The notes under the pieces: model-generated
The model's input: only the letters and a program-made list of their open reading frames with translations
Told to the model about the DNA's origin: nothing
Database searches by the model: none
Position numbers and translations under genes: made by a program
In this document: positions 43,277-51,616 of the stretch, one piece after another
Layout: the number at the start of each line of letters is the position of its first letter
How positions within the stretch are numbered: the first letter of the stretch is position 1
NCBI GenBank assembly: GCA_963691885.1
Contig: OY829843.1
Span: forward strand, 2,356,001 to 2,420,000
DNA from: G963691885 sp963691885
Lineage (GTDB): Bacteria > Pseudomonadota > Alphaproteobacteria > UBA8366 > Aestuariispiraceae
Reading direction: 5' to 3'
Length of the DNA: 64,000 nt

Positions 43277-44500
43277 ATGCGTCTTGCCAAGTCCGTTCTT
43301 CTTTCAACCACCCTGCTTTCTGTCTCAGCATTCTCTGCCCAGGCAGATGTTAATGTGGTTGCTTCCATCAAGCCGGTCCATTCGCTGGTCTCAGCTGTGA
43401 TGAAAGGGGTGGGGGAACCGGATTTGATTGTTGAGGGCGCTGGCTCGCCTCACAACTACGCGCTTAAACCGTCGCAGGCCCGGGAACTGGAAAATGCCGA
43501 TGTTGTATTCTGGATTGGCCATAATCTGGAGGCATTTCTCGAGAAGCCGCTGGAGGCTATTGCAACCAAGGCAAAGGTGGTTGAGCTGCTCGATGCTCAT
43601 GGCCTGAACAAGCTGTCTTTCCGGGAAGGCGGCGCTTTCGACGCTCATGATCATGACCATGGAGAGCACGGTCACGATGAGCATGCCCATGATGAACATG
43701 ACGATCATGCCCATGATGAGCACAAGCACGAAGAACATGCGCATAAGGACGAAAAGCATGATGACCATGCGCATGACGAGCACAAACATGACGACCACGC
43801 CCATGATGACCATGCGCATGACGAGCACAAACATGACGACCATGCGCATGATGATCATGCCCATGATGAGCACAAACATGACGACCATGCGCATGATGAT
43901 CATGCCCATGATGAGCACAAACATGACGACCATGCACACGACGACCATGGCCATGAAGAACACGCCCATGGCGAAGGGGAATTTGATCCCCATGTCTGGC
44001 TGGACCCTGTGAACGCGAAGGCGCTGGTGCATGAAATTGAAGAGGCCCTCGTCGCCGCCGATCCGGACCATGCTGCAACCTATGAGGCAAATGCAGCGGC
44101 GGTTACCAAACAATTGGACGCCTTGCTGGGTGAACTCTCTTCAGATCTTGCCTCTGTTCAGGGCAAGCCCTTTGTGGTCTTCCACGATGCTTATCAGAAT
44201 TTTGAAAACCGGTTCGGTCTGACCGCCGTTGGATCGATTACAGTCTCTCCCGAAGTGATGCCGGGTGCAGAACGCATTTCCGAACTGCGCGAGAAGGTCC
44301 AGGGGTTGAGTGCTGCCTGCGTCTTTTCTGAGCCACAGTTTGAACCGAAACTGGTTACTACGGTGACAGAGGGCACAGATGCAAAGACCGGCGTTCTAGA
44401 CCCGCTTGGGGCGGATATTGCCGATGGACCGGACCTCTACTTCACCCTCATCCGCAACATGGCAGGCTCATTTAAGAGTTGCCTGTCCGAGACCAGCTGA
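43277..44500 (+). CDS. znuA: zinc ABC transporter periplasmic receptor ZnuA
   Basis: A 407-residue zinc-binding protein with a signal peptide (ends near FSAQA). The cluster A-1 core is visible: GSPHNYALKPSQ (first His), DPHVWLDPVNAK (second His) and FHDAYQNFENRFG (third His), with a late Asp. Between residues about 120 and 235 lies a very long His/Asp/Glu loop built of HDDHAHDEHK-type units, far longer than in E. coli ZnuA. The loop probably collects zinc for handover. ATG 43277 follows GGAG; an ATG at 43265 is in frame too. Confidence 0.93.
   Translation: MRLAKSVLLSTTLLSVSAFSAQADVNVVASIKPVHSLVSAVMKGVGEPDLIVEGAGSPHNYALKPSQARELENADVVFWIGHNLEAFLEKPLEAIATKAKVVELLDAHGLNKLSFREGGAFDAHDHDHGEHGHDEHAHDEHDDHAHDEHKHEEHAHKDEKHDDHAHDEHKHDDHAHDDHAHDEHKHDDHAHDDHAHDEHKHDDHAHDDHAHDEHKHDDHAHDDHGHEEHAHGEGEFDPHVWLDPVNAKALVHEIEEALVAADPDHAATYEANAAAVTKQLDALLGELSSDLASVQGKPFVVFHDAYQNFENRFGLTAVGSITVSPEVMPGAERISELREKVQGLSAACVFSEPQFEPKLVTTVTEGTDAKTGVLDPLGADIADGPDLYFTLIRNMAGSFKSCLSETS
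43831..43930 (+). repeat. 45-bp tandem repeats in the znuA histidine loop
   Basis: Two identical 45-base units (43831-43875 and 43876-43920) and the start of a third encode a 15-residue unit (HDDHAHDDHAHDEHK). Similar, less exact units extend on both sides from about 43770. The period keeps the reading frame, so copy-number change would lengthen or shorten the loop. Confidence 0.85.
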
Positions 44501-44533
44501 ACCCCGCATTCACGTGCGATACTAAAGTACGGT

Positions 44534-44549
44534 GCCCGGGAGACCGGGC
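44534..44549 (+). terminator. GC-rich hairpin after znuA
   Basis: GCCCGG pairs with CCGGGC over a GAGA tetraloop, 34 bases after the znuA stop. There is no T run; it is likely a weak terminator or RNA end-protector. Confidence 0.4.
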
Positions 44550-44610
44550 CCCGTCCCGCAGATGGCCATAACCTTGTTTGCGGTTTCTGTGTTTGGTACA
44601 AAGAGCGTTC

Positions 44611-44686
<76 letters not shown>

Positions 44687-44723
44687 TCCTCTTCGCGACT
44701 CTTCTTGACGTGCCCTCCTACCT

Positions 44724-44936
44724 TTAGCTTCGTCTCTTTGACGCGGAGCGGCGGGTTTTGATCAGGCCTGCGCCGATGACGATGAAAGCACCCAGAACCC
44801 CGATGCCTGGACCGGGAGCGCCATGAACGGGTCCGGTCTGGACGGCGGAAGCGACAGCTTCTTCAGGGATATAGCCACTTTCAATTTCGGCTGTGAGCTT
44901 GGTGGTCAGAGCAGAGCTGAAATCCCGAAAGCTGGC
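44724..44936 (-). pseudogene. DUF1194 protein gene, 3' fragment
   Basis: The minus-strand frame encodes the last 70 residues of a protein almost identical to the C-terminus of the DUF1194 gene at 50699-51616 (SFRDFSSALTTKLTAEI, IPEEAVASAVQTGPVHGAPG, then a membrane helix and an Arg/Lys tail), ending in TAA. About nine of ten bases match over 224 bases, and many differences do not change amino acids, so this was probably a separate functional paralogue before its front was lost at 44936. Confidence 0.82.
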
Positions 44937-44963
44937 AGGCAGGACATGGCAAGCACGTGGTTA

Positions 44964-46127
44964 TCAGTTTACAACAACATGAGGAACGAAGCGAGATATA
45001 TCCTGTGTGACGATATTTGTATCTTCGCGGATGCCAATGCCGACGGCTTCATCACCGACGATCCATGATCCGACAACCGCATAATCATCGACATATTTTG
45101 GCGTAGGCGAGAACGCCTGTATCACAAAGCCTTCTTCACCGTAACCGCCAGGCATCCGGAAAGTCTCAGTGCCTTTTTGGTGGACTTCCACGTTTTCACC
45201 TTCGCGGCTGAACAACGGTTTCTTGACATAGGATCCGATGATGGTGTCAGCATCAACTTCAGTCTCGAAGAACGATGGCAGGAGGTTTGGATGACCTGGA
45301 TACATTTGCCAAAGAAGGGGTAATAACCCCTTGTTGGAAAGGATCGCTTTCCAAGGCGGCTCCAGCATCTCGACACCTGAATTCGGTAAAAATTTTCCGA
45401 AATCCTCACGAAACATATGCTCAAGCGGATATAGTTTAAACAGATAGTCTATTACGTGATCGTTCTGGTCGGCGAACCTTCCCTCCGTATCGACACCAAT
45501 GTCATCGATAAAGACGAAATGATTTACGAGGCCAGCTTGTATGGCACAGTCTTCGATGTATTCGACCGTGCCCCGGTCGTCTTGGGCGTCCCTGCAGCAG
45601 GAAAAATGGACATTTGCTCCTTGCTCAAACAATTCGCGAAATCTGGCGATTAGCTTGTCCTGGATGACGTTAAACTGGTCTGCCTCATCGCTAATCACGC
45701 CCCGCGCCCTCTGTTCTTCAAACCAGTGCAATTGAAAGAAACCAGCTTCATACAAGCAGGTTGGCGTGTCTGCGTTGTACTCCAGCATTTTTGCAGGGCC
45801 GGTGCCGTCGTAAAATAGATCAAACCTGCCGTATAGCGAGGGTTCCCGTGCCCGCCACGAATTTGCAATCCAATCCCAATAAGGCGCGGGTATGGCCAAG
45901 CGGTCGAGGATTCTCTCGTTCTGTACGGCAACATCCACTGCTTCTATGCACATTTGATGAAGCTCATTTGTCACGCTTTTCAAATCAAAATCGACCTGCT
46001 CAGCAGTCAACACATAAGCTTTTGATTCGTCCCAAGAGGGGATGGCATCTTGGTTCAGAAACGAATACCCGAGTAGGTCGGCCTGAGCCCGCCAGTCAGG
46101 GCGCTCTTCAAGACTAATCCTCTGCAT
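44964..46127 (-). CDS. glutathionylspermidine synthase-like ATP-grasp ligase (YjfC-like)
   Basis: A 387-residue protein of the glutathionylspermidine-synthase-like amide ligase family. Blocks: YGRFDLFYDGTGPAKMLEYNADTPTCLYEAG (residues ~100-130), LEPPWKAILSNKGLLPLLW, and GSYVKKPLFSREGENV with the ATP-grasp Lys. It lacks the amidase half of E. coli Gss, like YjfC. The precise ligation product is unknown. It is the last gene of the leftward PspA-containing set, 15 bases after pspA. Such ligases recur in the predicted membrane-stress module with PspA, DUF350 and DUF2491. Confidence 0.88.
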   Translation of the reverse strand: MQRISLEERPDWRAQADLLGYSFLNQDAIPSWDESKAYVLTAEQVDFDLKSVTNELHQMCIEAVDVAVQNERILDRLAIPAPYWDWIANSWRAREPSLYGRFDLFYDGTGPAKMLEYNADTPTCLYEAGFFQLHWFEEQRARGVISDEADQFNVIQDKLIARFRELFEQGANVHFSCCRDAQDDRGTVEYIEDCAIQAGLVNHFVFIDDIGVDTEGRFADQNDHVIDYLFKLYPLEHMFREDFGKFLPNSGVEMLEPPWKAILSNKGLLPLLWQMYPGHPNLLPSFFETEVDADTIIGSYVKKPLFSREGENVEVHQKGTETFRMPGGYGEEGFVIQAFSPTPKYVDDYAVVGSWIVGDEAVGIGIREDTNIVTQDISRFVPHVVVN

Positions 46128-46142
46128 TGTTTCACACTGCTG

Positions 46143-46814
46143 TTATAGGTTGGCCAATCTGTCGTCGACACTTGAACCGGCGGGATTGTCAAATTGAGCC
46201 AGTTTCTTTTCCAACTCGTCGCCGGCAAGCTCACTTGCAAATTCATCGTTGGCCTCAAGAAGGGCCGCTTGTTCGGCCTGACGCTGTTCCAGGCGATTCA
46301 AGCTGTCTACGGCTCCCGCCAGTTTTCCGTTTGTCGCACGGGACGAGGTTGAGGCCGCTCTTTGGGCCGCAAGCAGCGCTTCATTTGCCTTGGCGCTTTC
46401 AACCTTGCGCTTTAGTGCTTCAAGCTTGTTTTCTGTTTGTTTTATTGAAATCTCCATCTGATCGGCACCGGATTTGAATTGGTCAAGCAAGGCCTGATGG
46501 TCGCTCAATTCCCCTTCTAGCTTAATGACCCTTTCCATTGCTTCCTTCGCTAAAGCCATGTCGCCAGAGTCTTTTGCTTTCTTTGCACCGCTCATGAGTC
46601 GAGTGATTTCCGCATTGGTGTCATCGATGGTTTTCTGCTTTAGATTGCGCTTTGCTACCATTTTTGCGCGTTCGTCTTTTGCCGATGCGAGAGCGGTGTT
46701 CGCTTCGCGAATTTGCTGATCAAGTATTGTTAGGATTTGCCCGTCTTCGATGCTCTCAGCCGTTGTGTTTACGTGACCTTTTACTGCGGTGAACAAGTTT
46801 TTCCAGACACTCAT
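46143..46814 (-). CDS. PspA/IM30-family membrane-remodelling protein (YjfJ-like)
   Basis: A 223-residue, almost entirely helical coiled-coil protein of the PspA/IM30 (bacterial ESCRT-III-like) family. It starts with an amphipathic region (VWKNLFTAVKGHVNTTAES) and continues with long heptad segments. Such proteins coat and mend the inner membrane under stress. It lies 17 bases downstream of the DUF2170 gene and before the ligase gene, all on the minus strand. Confidence 0.9.
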   Translation of the reverse strand: MSVWKNLFTAVKGHVNTTAESIEDGQILTILDQQIREANTALASAKDERAKMVAKRNLKQKTIDDTNAEITRLMSGAKKAKDSGDMALAKEAMERVIKLEGELSDHQALLDQFKSGADQMEISIKQTENKLEALKRKVESAKANEALLAAQRAASTSSRATNGKLAGAVDSLNRLEQRQAEQAALLEANDEFASELAGDELEKKLAQFDNPAGSSVDDRLANL

Positions 46815-46831
46815 ATTCCGTCTCCTGCGCT

Positions 46832-47500
46832 CTAGGCTGCAAAGTCTTTGTTGTTGGGGCCAAGCTCTTTGGCAAGTTCCAGAGCGTTATTTGCTATGGT
46901 TCTGATTTCAGTCACGACGCTCGAAAGAGCCGATCGTGCAGACATTGCACCGAATAACTCGTAGTATTCTTCGCCATCAACAGTGTCTATTCCAAGTGCG
47001 CATAAAGGCATGAGTACTTTATGTGACCGGAGCATCATTGCCTCAAACGAGTTCGGATCTTCTTGATCCGCTCGAGGCCATAGAATTGTTGTGGTGATGA
47101 TCTGTTCGCCCTCGACCGCCAGAAAAACTATTAGTCCACCAGCGCCGTTGACTTCAACCTCAAGCACCTTGCCAGCTCCTTCGCTGATGGCTGTCGCAAA
47201 TTCGCCAGGTGCCAATAAATCGGTTTCTTCCAGGGCTGCCTTCAAAGCCTCGACTGTCCAAGGTGTTGATACAACTTGCATAGGGTTTTCCCTTTCGATT
47301 TTTAAATAAGCGCTCGTGCTCGCTGGTGGTCCTACACTTATAAAAGACCCGTTCCGAATGGCCGAAGCCAGCATTTGGAGTAATGGTACCTTGTCCGCAG
47401 GGACGACAGCCTCGACACGTTTAAGGCCTTGTTGCGCCAATCTTTTCCTGTGATCGGCGAGCCTGCTTTTCGGATCCTTTGGTCTGCCGCGGCTTGGCAT
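46832..47500 (-). CDS. DUF2170 protein with extra N-terminal DNA-binding-like region (YjfI-like)
   Basis: A 222-residue protein. From about residue 73 (MQVVSTPWTVEALKAALEE) it matches DUF2170/YjfI, which is about 130 residues in E. coli. The added first 70 residues are basic (RGRPKDPKSRLADHRKRLAQ) followed by LKRVEAVVPADKVPLLQMLA, resembling a ribbon-helix-helix or related small DNA-binding fold. As the first leftward gene beside a 32-bp palindrome, it could be the module's own regulator; this is inference. Confidence 0.78.
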   Translation of the reverse strand: MPSRGRPKDPKSRLADHRKRLAQQGLKRVEAVVPADKVPLLQMLASAIRNGSFISVGPPASTSAYLKIERENPMQVVSTPWTVEALKAALEETDLLAPGEFATAISEGAGKVLEVEVNGAGGLIVFLAVEGEQIITTTILWPRADQEDPNSFEAMMLRSHKVLMPLCALGIDTVDGEEYYELFGAMSARSALSSVVTEIRTIANNALELAKELGPNNKDFAA

Positions 47501-47582
47501 TCAATACCCCTGTCAAGAAAAGGCGATATCAACCACACGGAATGATCGCCGCCTTATAACTATAACTAGTATGGGGATTGCA

Positions 47583-47599
47583 TTGTTGGAGTACAACAA
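47583..47599. promoter_or_regulatory. secondary inverted repeat near the module operator
   Basis: TTGTTG (47583-47588) and CAACAA (47594-47599) flank GAGTA, just 4 bases left of the 32-bp palindrome. It may be an accessory operator site in the divergent promoter region. Confidence 0.45.
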
Positions 47600-47603
47600 A
47601 AAG

Positions 47604-47635
47604 TTTCCGGTAACGTAAATTTACGTTACCGGAAA
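47604..47635. promoter_or_regulatory. 32-bp perfect palindrome, candidate operator
   Basis: The half TTTCCGGTAACGTAAA (47604-47619) is followed at once by its exact reverse complement. It is central in the 196-base spacer between the leftward DUF2170 gene and the rightward channel gene, so one protein bound here could control both halves of the module. Confidence 0.75.
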
Positions 47636-47696
47636 TATTGACTGCCACTAAATACTACGTCATGTTGTTACACTAGCAGAAAATCTCTTTAGGTAA

Positions 47697-48746
47697 ATGG
47701 GCTTTGTCGTGCCGAATTTTTCCCGAATTTTGACACGTTTTTATCAAGATCTACTTGTTCTCAAAGTATGGGTGATTCTTGCTCTGGTAGTTTGTTATCT
47801 CGTGATTTCATGGGGGTTGTTTGCGCTTGCAGGGGAAGATGATCTTACAACGGATCTTGTTGCTTTCCTGTATTTTGCTGCAACCACAGCGTCTACGGTC
47901 GGATACGGGGATTTGTCACCTTCCACGGACGCAGGCCGCTTGATTGCATCGGTGTTTTTCTTTCCGGCTGCGGTCACAATTTTCACCGTAATGTTATCAA
48001 AACTAACAGTTACGGTCGTTGAAGGAGTTAGAAAAATGGCAGACGGCCGAGGCAATTATTCTGGCAAGGAAGGGGCAACCGTTCTTGTCGGTTATCATCC
48101 AGAACGCACAGAGCGTATGATTGAAGATCTAATTGCCGGACAGGACAATGATCATACGATCGTTTTGTTGTCGCGATACTCAGATTCAAAAGTTCCTGAC
48201 GGCGTGCTGTTCGTTTTTGCTGAAAAGCTCGACGCACTACAATCATTGAGGCGGGCGGCTGTTGAGAATGCTGCGAAAGTTCTGGTCTACGCTGAAGGTG
48301 ATGGTGAGACGTTCAACTGTTGTCTTGCGGTCAGGGAATTGAATGCCGATGTACATATTGCGGCATATTTCAATGATCGTGAAACCGCGGCACGGGCAAA
48401 ACGATATGCGGATGTAGAAACCGTGGTATCGATCTCAACCGAATCCCTTGTTCGGGCTGCGCAGGACCCTGGTGCCAGCGCGGTTATTCAGGCCTTGGCA
48501 ACCAGCACAACTAGCGCGACGATCTATTCTGGCGTGGTTAAGGGGCAAGCCATATCCAGTGACGCATTGCTCGGCACATGCCGGAAGACATCGGTGACGC
48601 CTATCGCATTGTCATCCGGGGCTGGGGCACCTATCCAGTTCGTTCCCTTTCCCGAGACGATTGAGCCTGGTTCGACACTTTTCTATGTAGCGGAAGCTCG
48701 CCTCACTGAAAAGGAATGGGATGCGATTCAGAAAGGTTCCGGTTAA
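47697..48746 (+). CDS. two-helix potassium channel with RCK/TrkA-N-like domain
   Basis: A 349-residue ion channel. The first helix is near residues 22-44. A pore loop with the selectivity filter TVGYGD lies near residue 69 and a second helix near 85-105. A cytoplasmic NAD-binding-like RCK domain follows (TVLVGYHPERTERMIEDLI onward). This architecture is that of Kch/MthK-type potassium channels gated by ligands. The ATG at 47697 follows AGGTAA. It heads the rightward half of the module, and the stop overlaps the DUF2491 start (TAATG). Confidence 0.87.
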   Translation: MGFVVPNFSRILTRFYQDLLVLKVWVILALVVCYLVISWGLFALAGEDDLTTDLVAFLYFAATTASTVGYGDLSPSTDAGRLIASVFFFPAAVTIFTVMLSKLTVTVVEGVRKMADGRGNYSGKEGATVLVGYHPERTERMIEDLIAGQDNDHTIVLLSRYSDSKVPDGVLFVFAEKLDALQSLRRAAVENAAKVLVYAEGDGETFNCCLAVRELNADVHIAAYFNDRETAARAKRYADVETVVSISTESLVRAAQDPGASAVIQALATSTTSATIYSGVVKGQAISSDALLGTCRKTSVTPIALSSGAGAPIQFVPFPETIEPGSTLFYVAEARLTEKEWDAIQKGSG

Positions 48747-49396
48747 TGCTGAATTTTTTGAAGAAATTCGGAAAGCAAGAAGATCAGAAACCGTCGCCAG
48801 TGGTTGAAGTCATGGGATTGACGATCGGTCGAACGGTGGAAATTGACCCGCTTGCCTTTAAGTTTTGGCCAAATGATTGCCTGGTAGATGTGGAAAGAGA
48901 CAGTTGGCTGGTTGTCGCACAAGGGATCGTTGATCTCGGTGAAGGCTCGTTCCTTCACCGGTTTTATCCGGCCGATGACAACTCAATGGTCCAAATTCAG
49001 GGCGGTGACGGCATCGAGCAGGAATACATAAGCGAAATTATGATCTGGACATATTTCGGGAACACATACCCCAGAGACGATGATGCATGGAAAGATTTTG
49101 CTAACCAATTGAAGCAGCCTTCTTTTGAATTGGGACCCGACAAGACTGTTTATACCCGCGTATGGTTTGACGATGAGCAGGGGGAAACGGATCCCGTAAG
49201 TTTGTGGGAAACGGTTTATGACAATCGGTCCGGTACAAAGAGCCGAAAGATCTTCCAGACATGCATGCTGTTTGGCCGCCAATTGAGCGACGGTAGCGAT
49301 GAGATGCTTCTTGTGAATATGGAAGAGCCAGATGATGGCGACAGATCGGTATGTTTCATGCTTGGCAAAGCTCTAAATTCACAGAACTTTAACTAA
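48746..49396 (+). CDS. DUF2491 protein (YjfK-like)
   Basis: A 216-residue soluble protein of the DUF2491 family (VMGLTIGRTVEIDPLAFKFWP near residue 22; IWTYFGNTYPRDDDAWKDFA later). The function is unknown, but the family is repeatedly found with PspA, DUF350 and the YjfC-like ligase. The ATG at 48746 overlaps the channel stop, so translation is coupled. The ORF could be read from 48716, but that part overlaps the channel gene. Confidence 0.85.
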   Translation: MLNFLKKFGKQEDQKPSPVVEVMGLTIGRTVEIDPLAFKFWPNDCLVDVERDSWLVVAQGIVDLGEGSFLHRFYPADDNSMVQIQGGDGIEQEYISEIMIWTYFGNTYPRDDDAWKDFANQLKQPSFELGPDKTVYTRVWFDDEQGETDPVSLWETVYDNRSGTKSRKIFQTCMLFGRQLSDGSDEMLLVNMEEPDDGDRSVCFMLGKALNSQNFN

Positions 49397-49429
49397 CAGA
49401 CGTTGGCAGACAAGGGGGCCGAATTAGTC

Positions 49430-49840
49430 ATGGTTGAAATCCAAGAATCGTTAGCTGGGGTAATGCCATTTTTTCTGTATTTTGTGCCAGCAATCGCCAT
49501 TGTCATGGTGTTTATGTATGTCTTCACAAAGATGACATCTTATGACGAAGTCGCGCTGGTCAAAGAAAACAATGCTGCCGCGTCAATTGTGTATGTTGGT
49601 TCTATGCTTGGTTTTGCGCTTCCTATTGCCAGCGCTGCAGCAAACGCGGTCAGCTTGCTTGACTTTGCGGTGTGGGTCGTGATTGCCGCAGTCGTGCAAC
49701 TCGTTACCTATCAGGTTTTCAAACGGTTTTACCCAAAAATTGATGAGCGGGTTGAGAAAGGTGAAATAGCCGCAAGCCTGAAACTCGCGGGCGTCGCGGT
49801 TATGGTTGGCATGCTCAATGCGGCATCTATGACCTATTGA
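49430..49840 (+). CDS. DUF350 membrane protein (YjfL-like)
   Basis: A 136-residue membrane protein with four helices in two DUF350 repeats (YFVPAIAIVMVFMYVFTKM; IVYVGSMLGFALPIASAA; FAVWVVIAAVVQLVTYQVF; AGVAVMVGMLNAASMTY). ATG 49430 was chosen over the upstream TTG 49403 because GGGGG precedes it. It is probably the integral membrane part of the module served by PspA. Confidence 0.87.
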   Translation: MVEIQESLAGVMPFFLYFVPAIAIVMVFMYVFTKMTSYDEVALVKENNAAASIVYVGSMLGFALPIASAAANAVSLLDFAVWVVIAAVVQLVTYQVFKRFYPKIDERVEKGEIAASLKLAGVAVMVGMLNAASMTY

Positions 49841-49863
49841 ATGTTCGATACGGGAGATCTGAT

Positions 49864-50403
49864 ATGAGGCGTTCCACTTCACTTAAGTTGGTATTGATGG
49901 CATCGGGTGCAGTCGTCGTTAACGGCTGCGACTGGTTCGATCCACAGACCGAAGGAAAAGTGTATCGCACGGTTGAGCAATGTATCAATGAGGGTTTGTT
50001 TAACCTGTCTGAATGTGATGAGAGCTTCCGAGAAGCATCCAGAACCCACCAGATGTCGGCCCCCCGATATGATTCCGCGACGCTTTGTCAGAACCAGCAC
50101 GGTGTTGGAAATTGTGAAGCACGCGAGTCGTACTGGCGTCCTTTTATGACGGCGTTTTTCATTTCCAGCCTGATAGATACAGCGTCGCGACGCGATGATC
50201 GGACACGGCCGCTTTACACCAGCGCTGTTGGAGGACTCTATACGTCCGACGGATACGGCCTGCGCCGCGATCCTGGTACGGGAAATCACAAAGTGTCCAC
50301 AAGTACCTATAAATCAGCGCCCAAGGTAGCAAAGGTTCAAACCCGAACTACAGTGGCAGCGCGCGGCGGATTTGGGTCAAGGGCTTCGGTTGGCGGCAGC
50401 TGA
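49864..50403 (+). CDS. DUF1190-type lipoprotein (YjfM-like)
   Basis: A 179-residue protein with a lipoprotein-like start (VVVNGC, Cys near residue 22). The DUF1190 pattern follows (VYRTVEQCINEG, then Cys-spaced residues and a Gly/Ser/Arg-rich C-terminus). ATG 49864 follows GGGAG by 7 bases. It is likely anchored in the envelope and completes the rightward half of the yjf-like module. Confidence 0.78.
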   Translation: MRRSTSLKLVLMASGAVVVNGCDWFDPQTEGKVYRTVEQCINEGLFNLSECDESFREASRTHQMSAPRYDSATLCQNQHGVGNCEARESYWRPFMTAFFISSLIDTASRRDDRTRPLYTSAVGGLYTSDGYGLRRDPGTGNHKVSTSTYKSAPKVAKVQTRTTVAARGGFGSRASVGGS

Positions 50404-50671
50404 GTTTTACAAACAACAAGGAATGACAGTTCGAGATACAATGCAATTGCGGCTGTCAAATTCTAAGCCCCTTTGTCGCGCTAGTTGTTGTGTTTTGTTC
50501 ACCACAGCCATTCTGAAGCTGGTCTTTGTGAAACCGCTGTTGCAGTTTTCGATTTTGATTATGAATAGCGTGCTTGCTAAGTTTATGGACCAATTTAGGG
50601 GCCAAGCCCGGTAGGATGAATTAACTGAGCCATTCGAATAGACTGCATTGATCGCCGTCCCGTGCCTCTCT

Positions 50672-50690
50672 GGGCGCTTAAAGCGCGCCC
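50672..50690 (-). terminator. GC-rich hairpin between convergent DUF1190 and DUF1194 genes
   Basis: GGGCGC (50672-50677) pairs with GCGCCC (50685-50690) over a 7-base loop. It lies between the ends of the two convergent genes and could serve either. The 295 bases from 50404 to 50698 hold no gene I can support. Confidence 0.55.
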
Positions 50691-50698
50691 TCCTTGTT

Positions 50699-51616
50699 TC
50701 AGCTTCGTCTCTTTGGCACGGAGCGACGGGCTTTGATTAAGCCTGCGCCGATGACGATGAAAGCACCCAGTACCCCGATGCCTGGACCGGGGGCGCCGTG
50801 AACGGGTCCGGTCTGAACGGCGGAAGCGACAGCTTCTTCAGGGATATAGCCACCTTCAATTTCGGCCGTGAGTTTGGTCGTCAAGGCAGAGCTGAAATCC
50901 TGAAAGCTGGCCGCTTCGATCACAAAGGAATCGACACCGCCGGCCACGTCATTTGTATACCATTCCGTCAGGCTTTGGTCGCCAACTGCCCGGTAGTCAT
51001 GGGTGATTGTGATGCCGTTGATCGTATCAATCCCGGCGGCAAGCGCATTGTCCCGCATGGTGGACGTGCTTTCACCCGAAAACCAGCTGTAATTCCCGTA
51101 CATATAGTCATAACCATACCCGTCGCCGGAAATGTCGATCACCTGACGGGTCCCGTCGAAACTGTTGTTGTCGAATTCGGTAATGCCGAATTGCAGTGCC
51201 TCGGCGGTGTAAGTTGTCCCACCAAAGGGCCGGGTCATGTTTTCCAGTGTATCTGCGTAGTCGTTGATGCTGCTGGTGCTGTCCAACAGGGTCCAGTCAG
51301 TTCCGATGCTTTGCTGGCTGGGTCCGGACCACATGATCGTCTGGACGGCAATTGAGCCAAAACTGCTACCGCTTTGATCCAGAATGGCATCCTGGACTGA
51401 CTGATCGCGGAAAGAAAAAGCATAGCCGTCCATCTGGAGATTGTATTCGCTGTTCGAGATACTGCCGGAGACATCCAGCAGCAACTGAAGCTCCACATCG
51501 ACCTGGGTGTCCTGCGCTTGGGCGCCTTGGGCGAATGTTGCCAGCCCGGCGGCCAGTGAGACCGCGCTCAACGGCTTGACCATACGTTTGAAGGGTGTGG
51601 ATTGTAAGTTTGTCAT
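50699..51616 (-). CDS. DUF1194 von Willebrand-type protein with C-terminal anchor
   Basis: A 305-residue exported protein. A signal peptide (ends AQGAQA) is followed by a VWA-like DUF1194 domain with the metal-site motif LLLDVSGSISNSEY near residue 50 and DISGDGYGYD later. Near the C-terminus are a Pro/Gly linker (HGAPGPG), a hydrophobic helix and an Arg/Lys-rich tail, the layout of sorting signals such as PEP-CTERM-like tails. ATG 51616 follows AAGGAG. A 3' fragment of a close paralogue lies 5.8 kb to the left. Confidence 0.82.
   Translation of the reverse strand: MTNLQSTPFKRMVKPLSAVSLAAGLATFAQGAQAQDTQVDVELQLLLDVSGSISNSEYNLQMDGYAFSFRDQSVQDAILDQSGSSFGSIAVQTIMWSGPSQQSIGTDWTLLDSTSSINDYADTLENMTRPFGGTTYTAEALQFGITEFDNNSFDGTRQVIDISGDGYGYDYMYGNYSWFSGESTSTMRDNALAAGIDTINGITITHDYRAVGDQSLTEWYTNDVAGGVDSFVIEAASFQDFSSALTTKLTAEIEGGYIPEEAVASAVQTGPVHGAPGPGIGVLGAFIVIGAGLIKARRSVPKRRS

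Noticed and set aside
43640..43980. Regular DNA repeats resembling a CRISPR array
   Set aside because: The repeats are contiguous 45-bp coding units inside znuA with no spacers and keep the reading frame.
43391..44113. 240-residue Met/Val-rich frame on the minus strand, and His-rich frames in the same region
   Set aside because: They are by-products of the repetitive His/Asp codons of znuA read in other frames.
50372..50614. 80-residue open frame overlapping the DUF1190 end
   Set aside because: Starts inside the DUF1190 gene in another frame and has no domain-like pattern.
44713..50911. The 224-bp direct repeats as the ends of a composite transposon
   Set aside because: They are the coding 3' ends of DUF1194 paralogues, contain no transposase or terminal inverted repeats, and differ at many silent positions.
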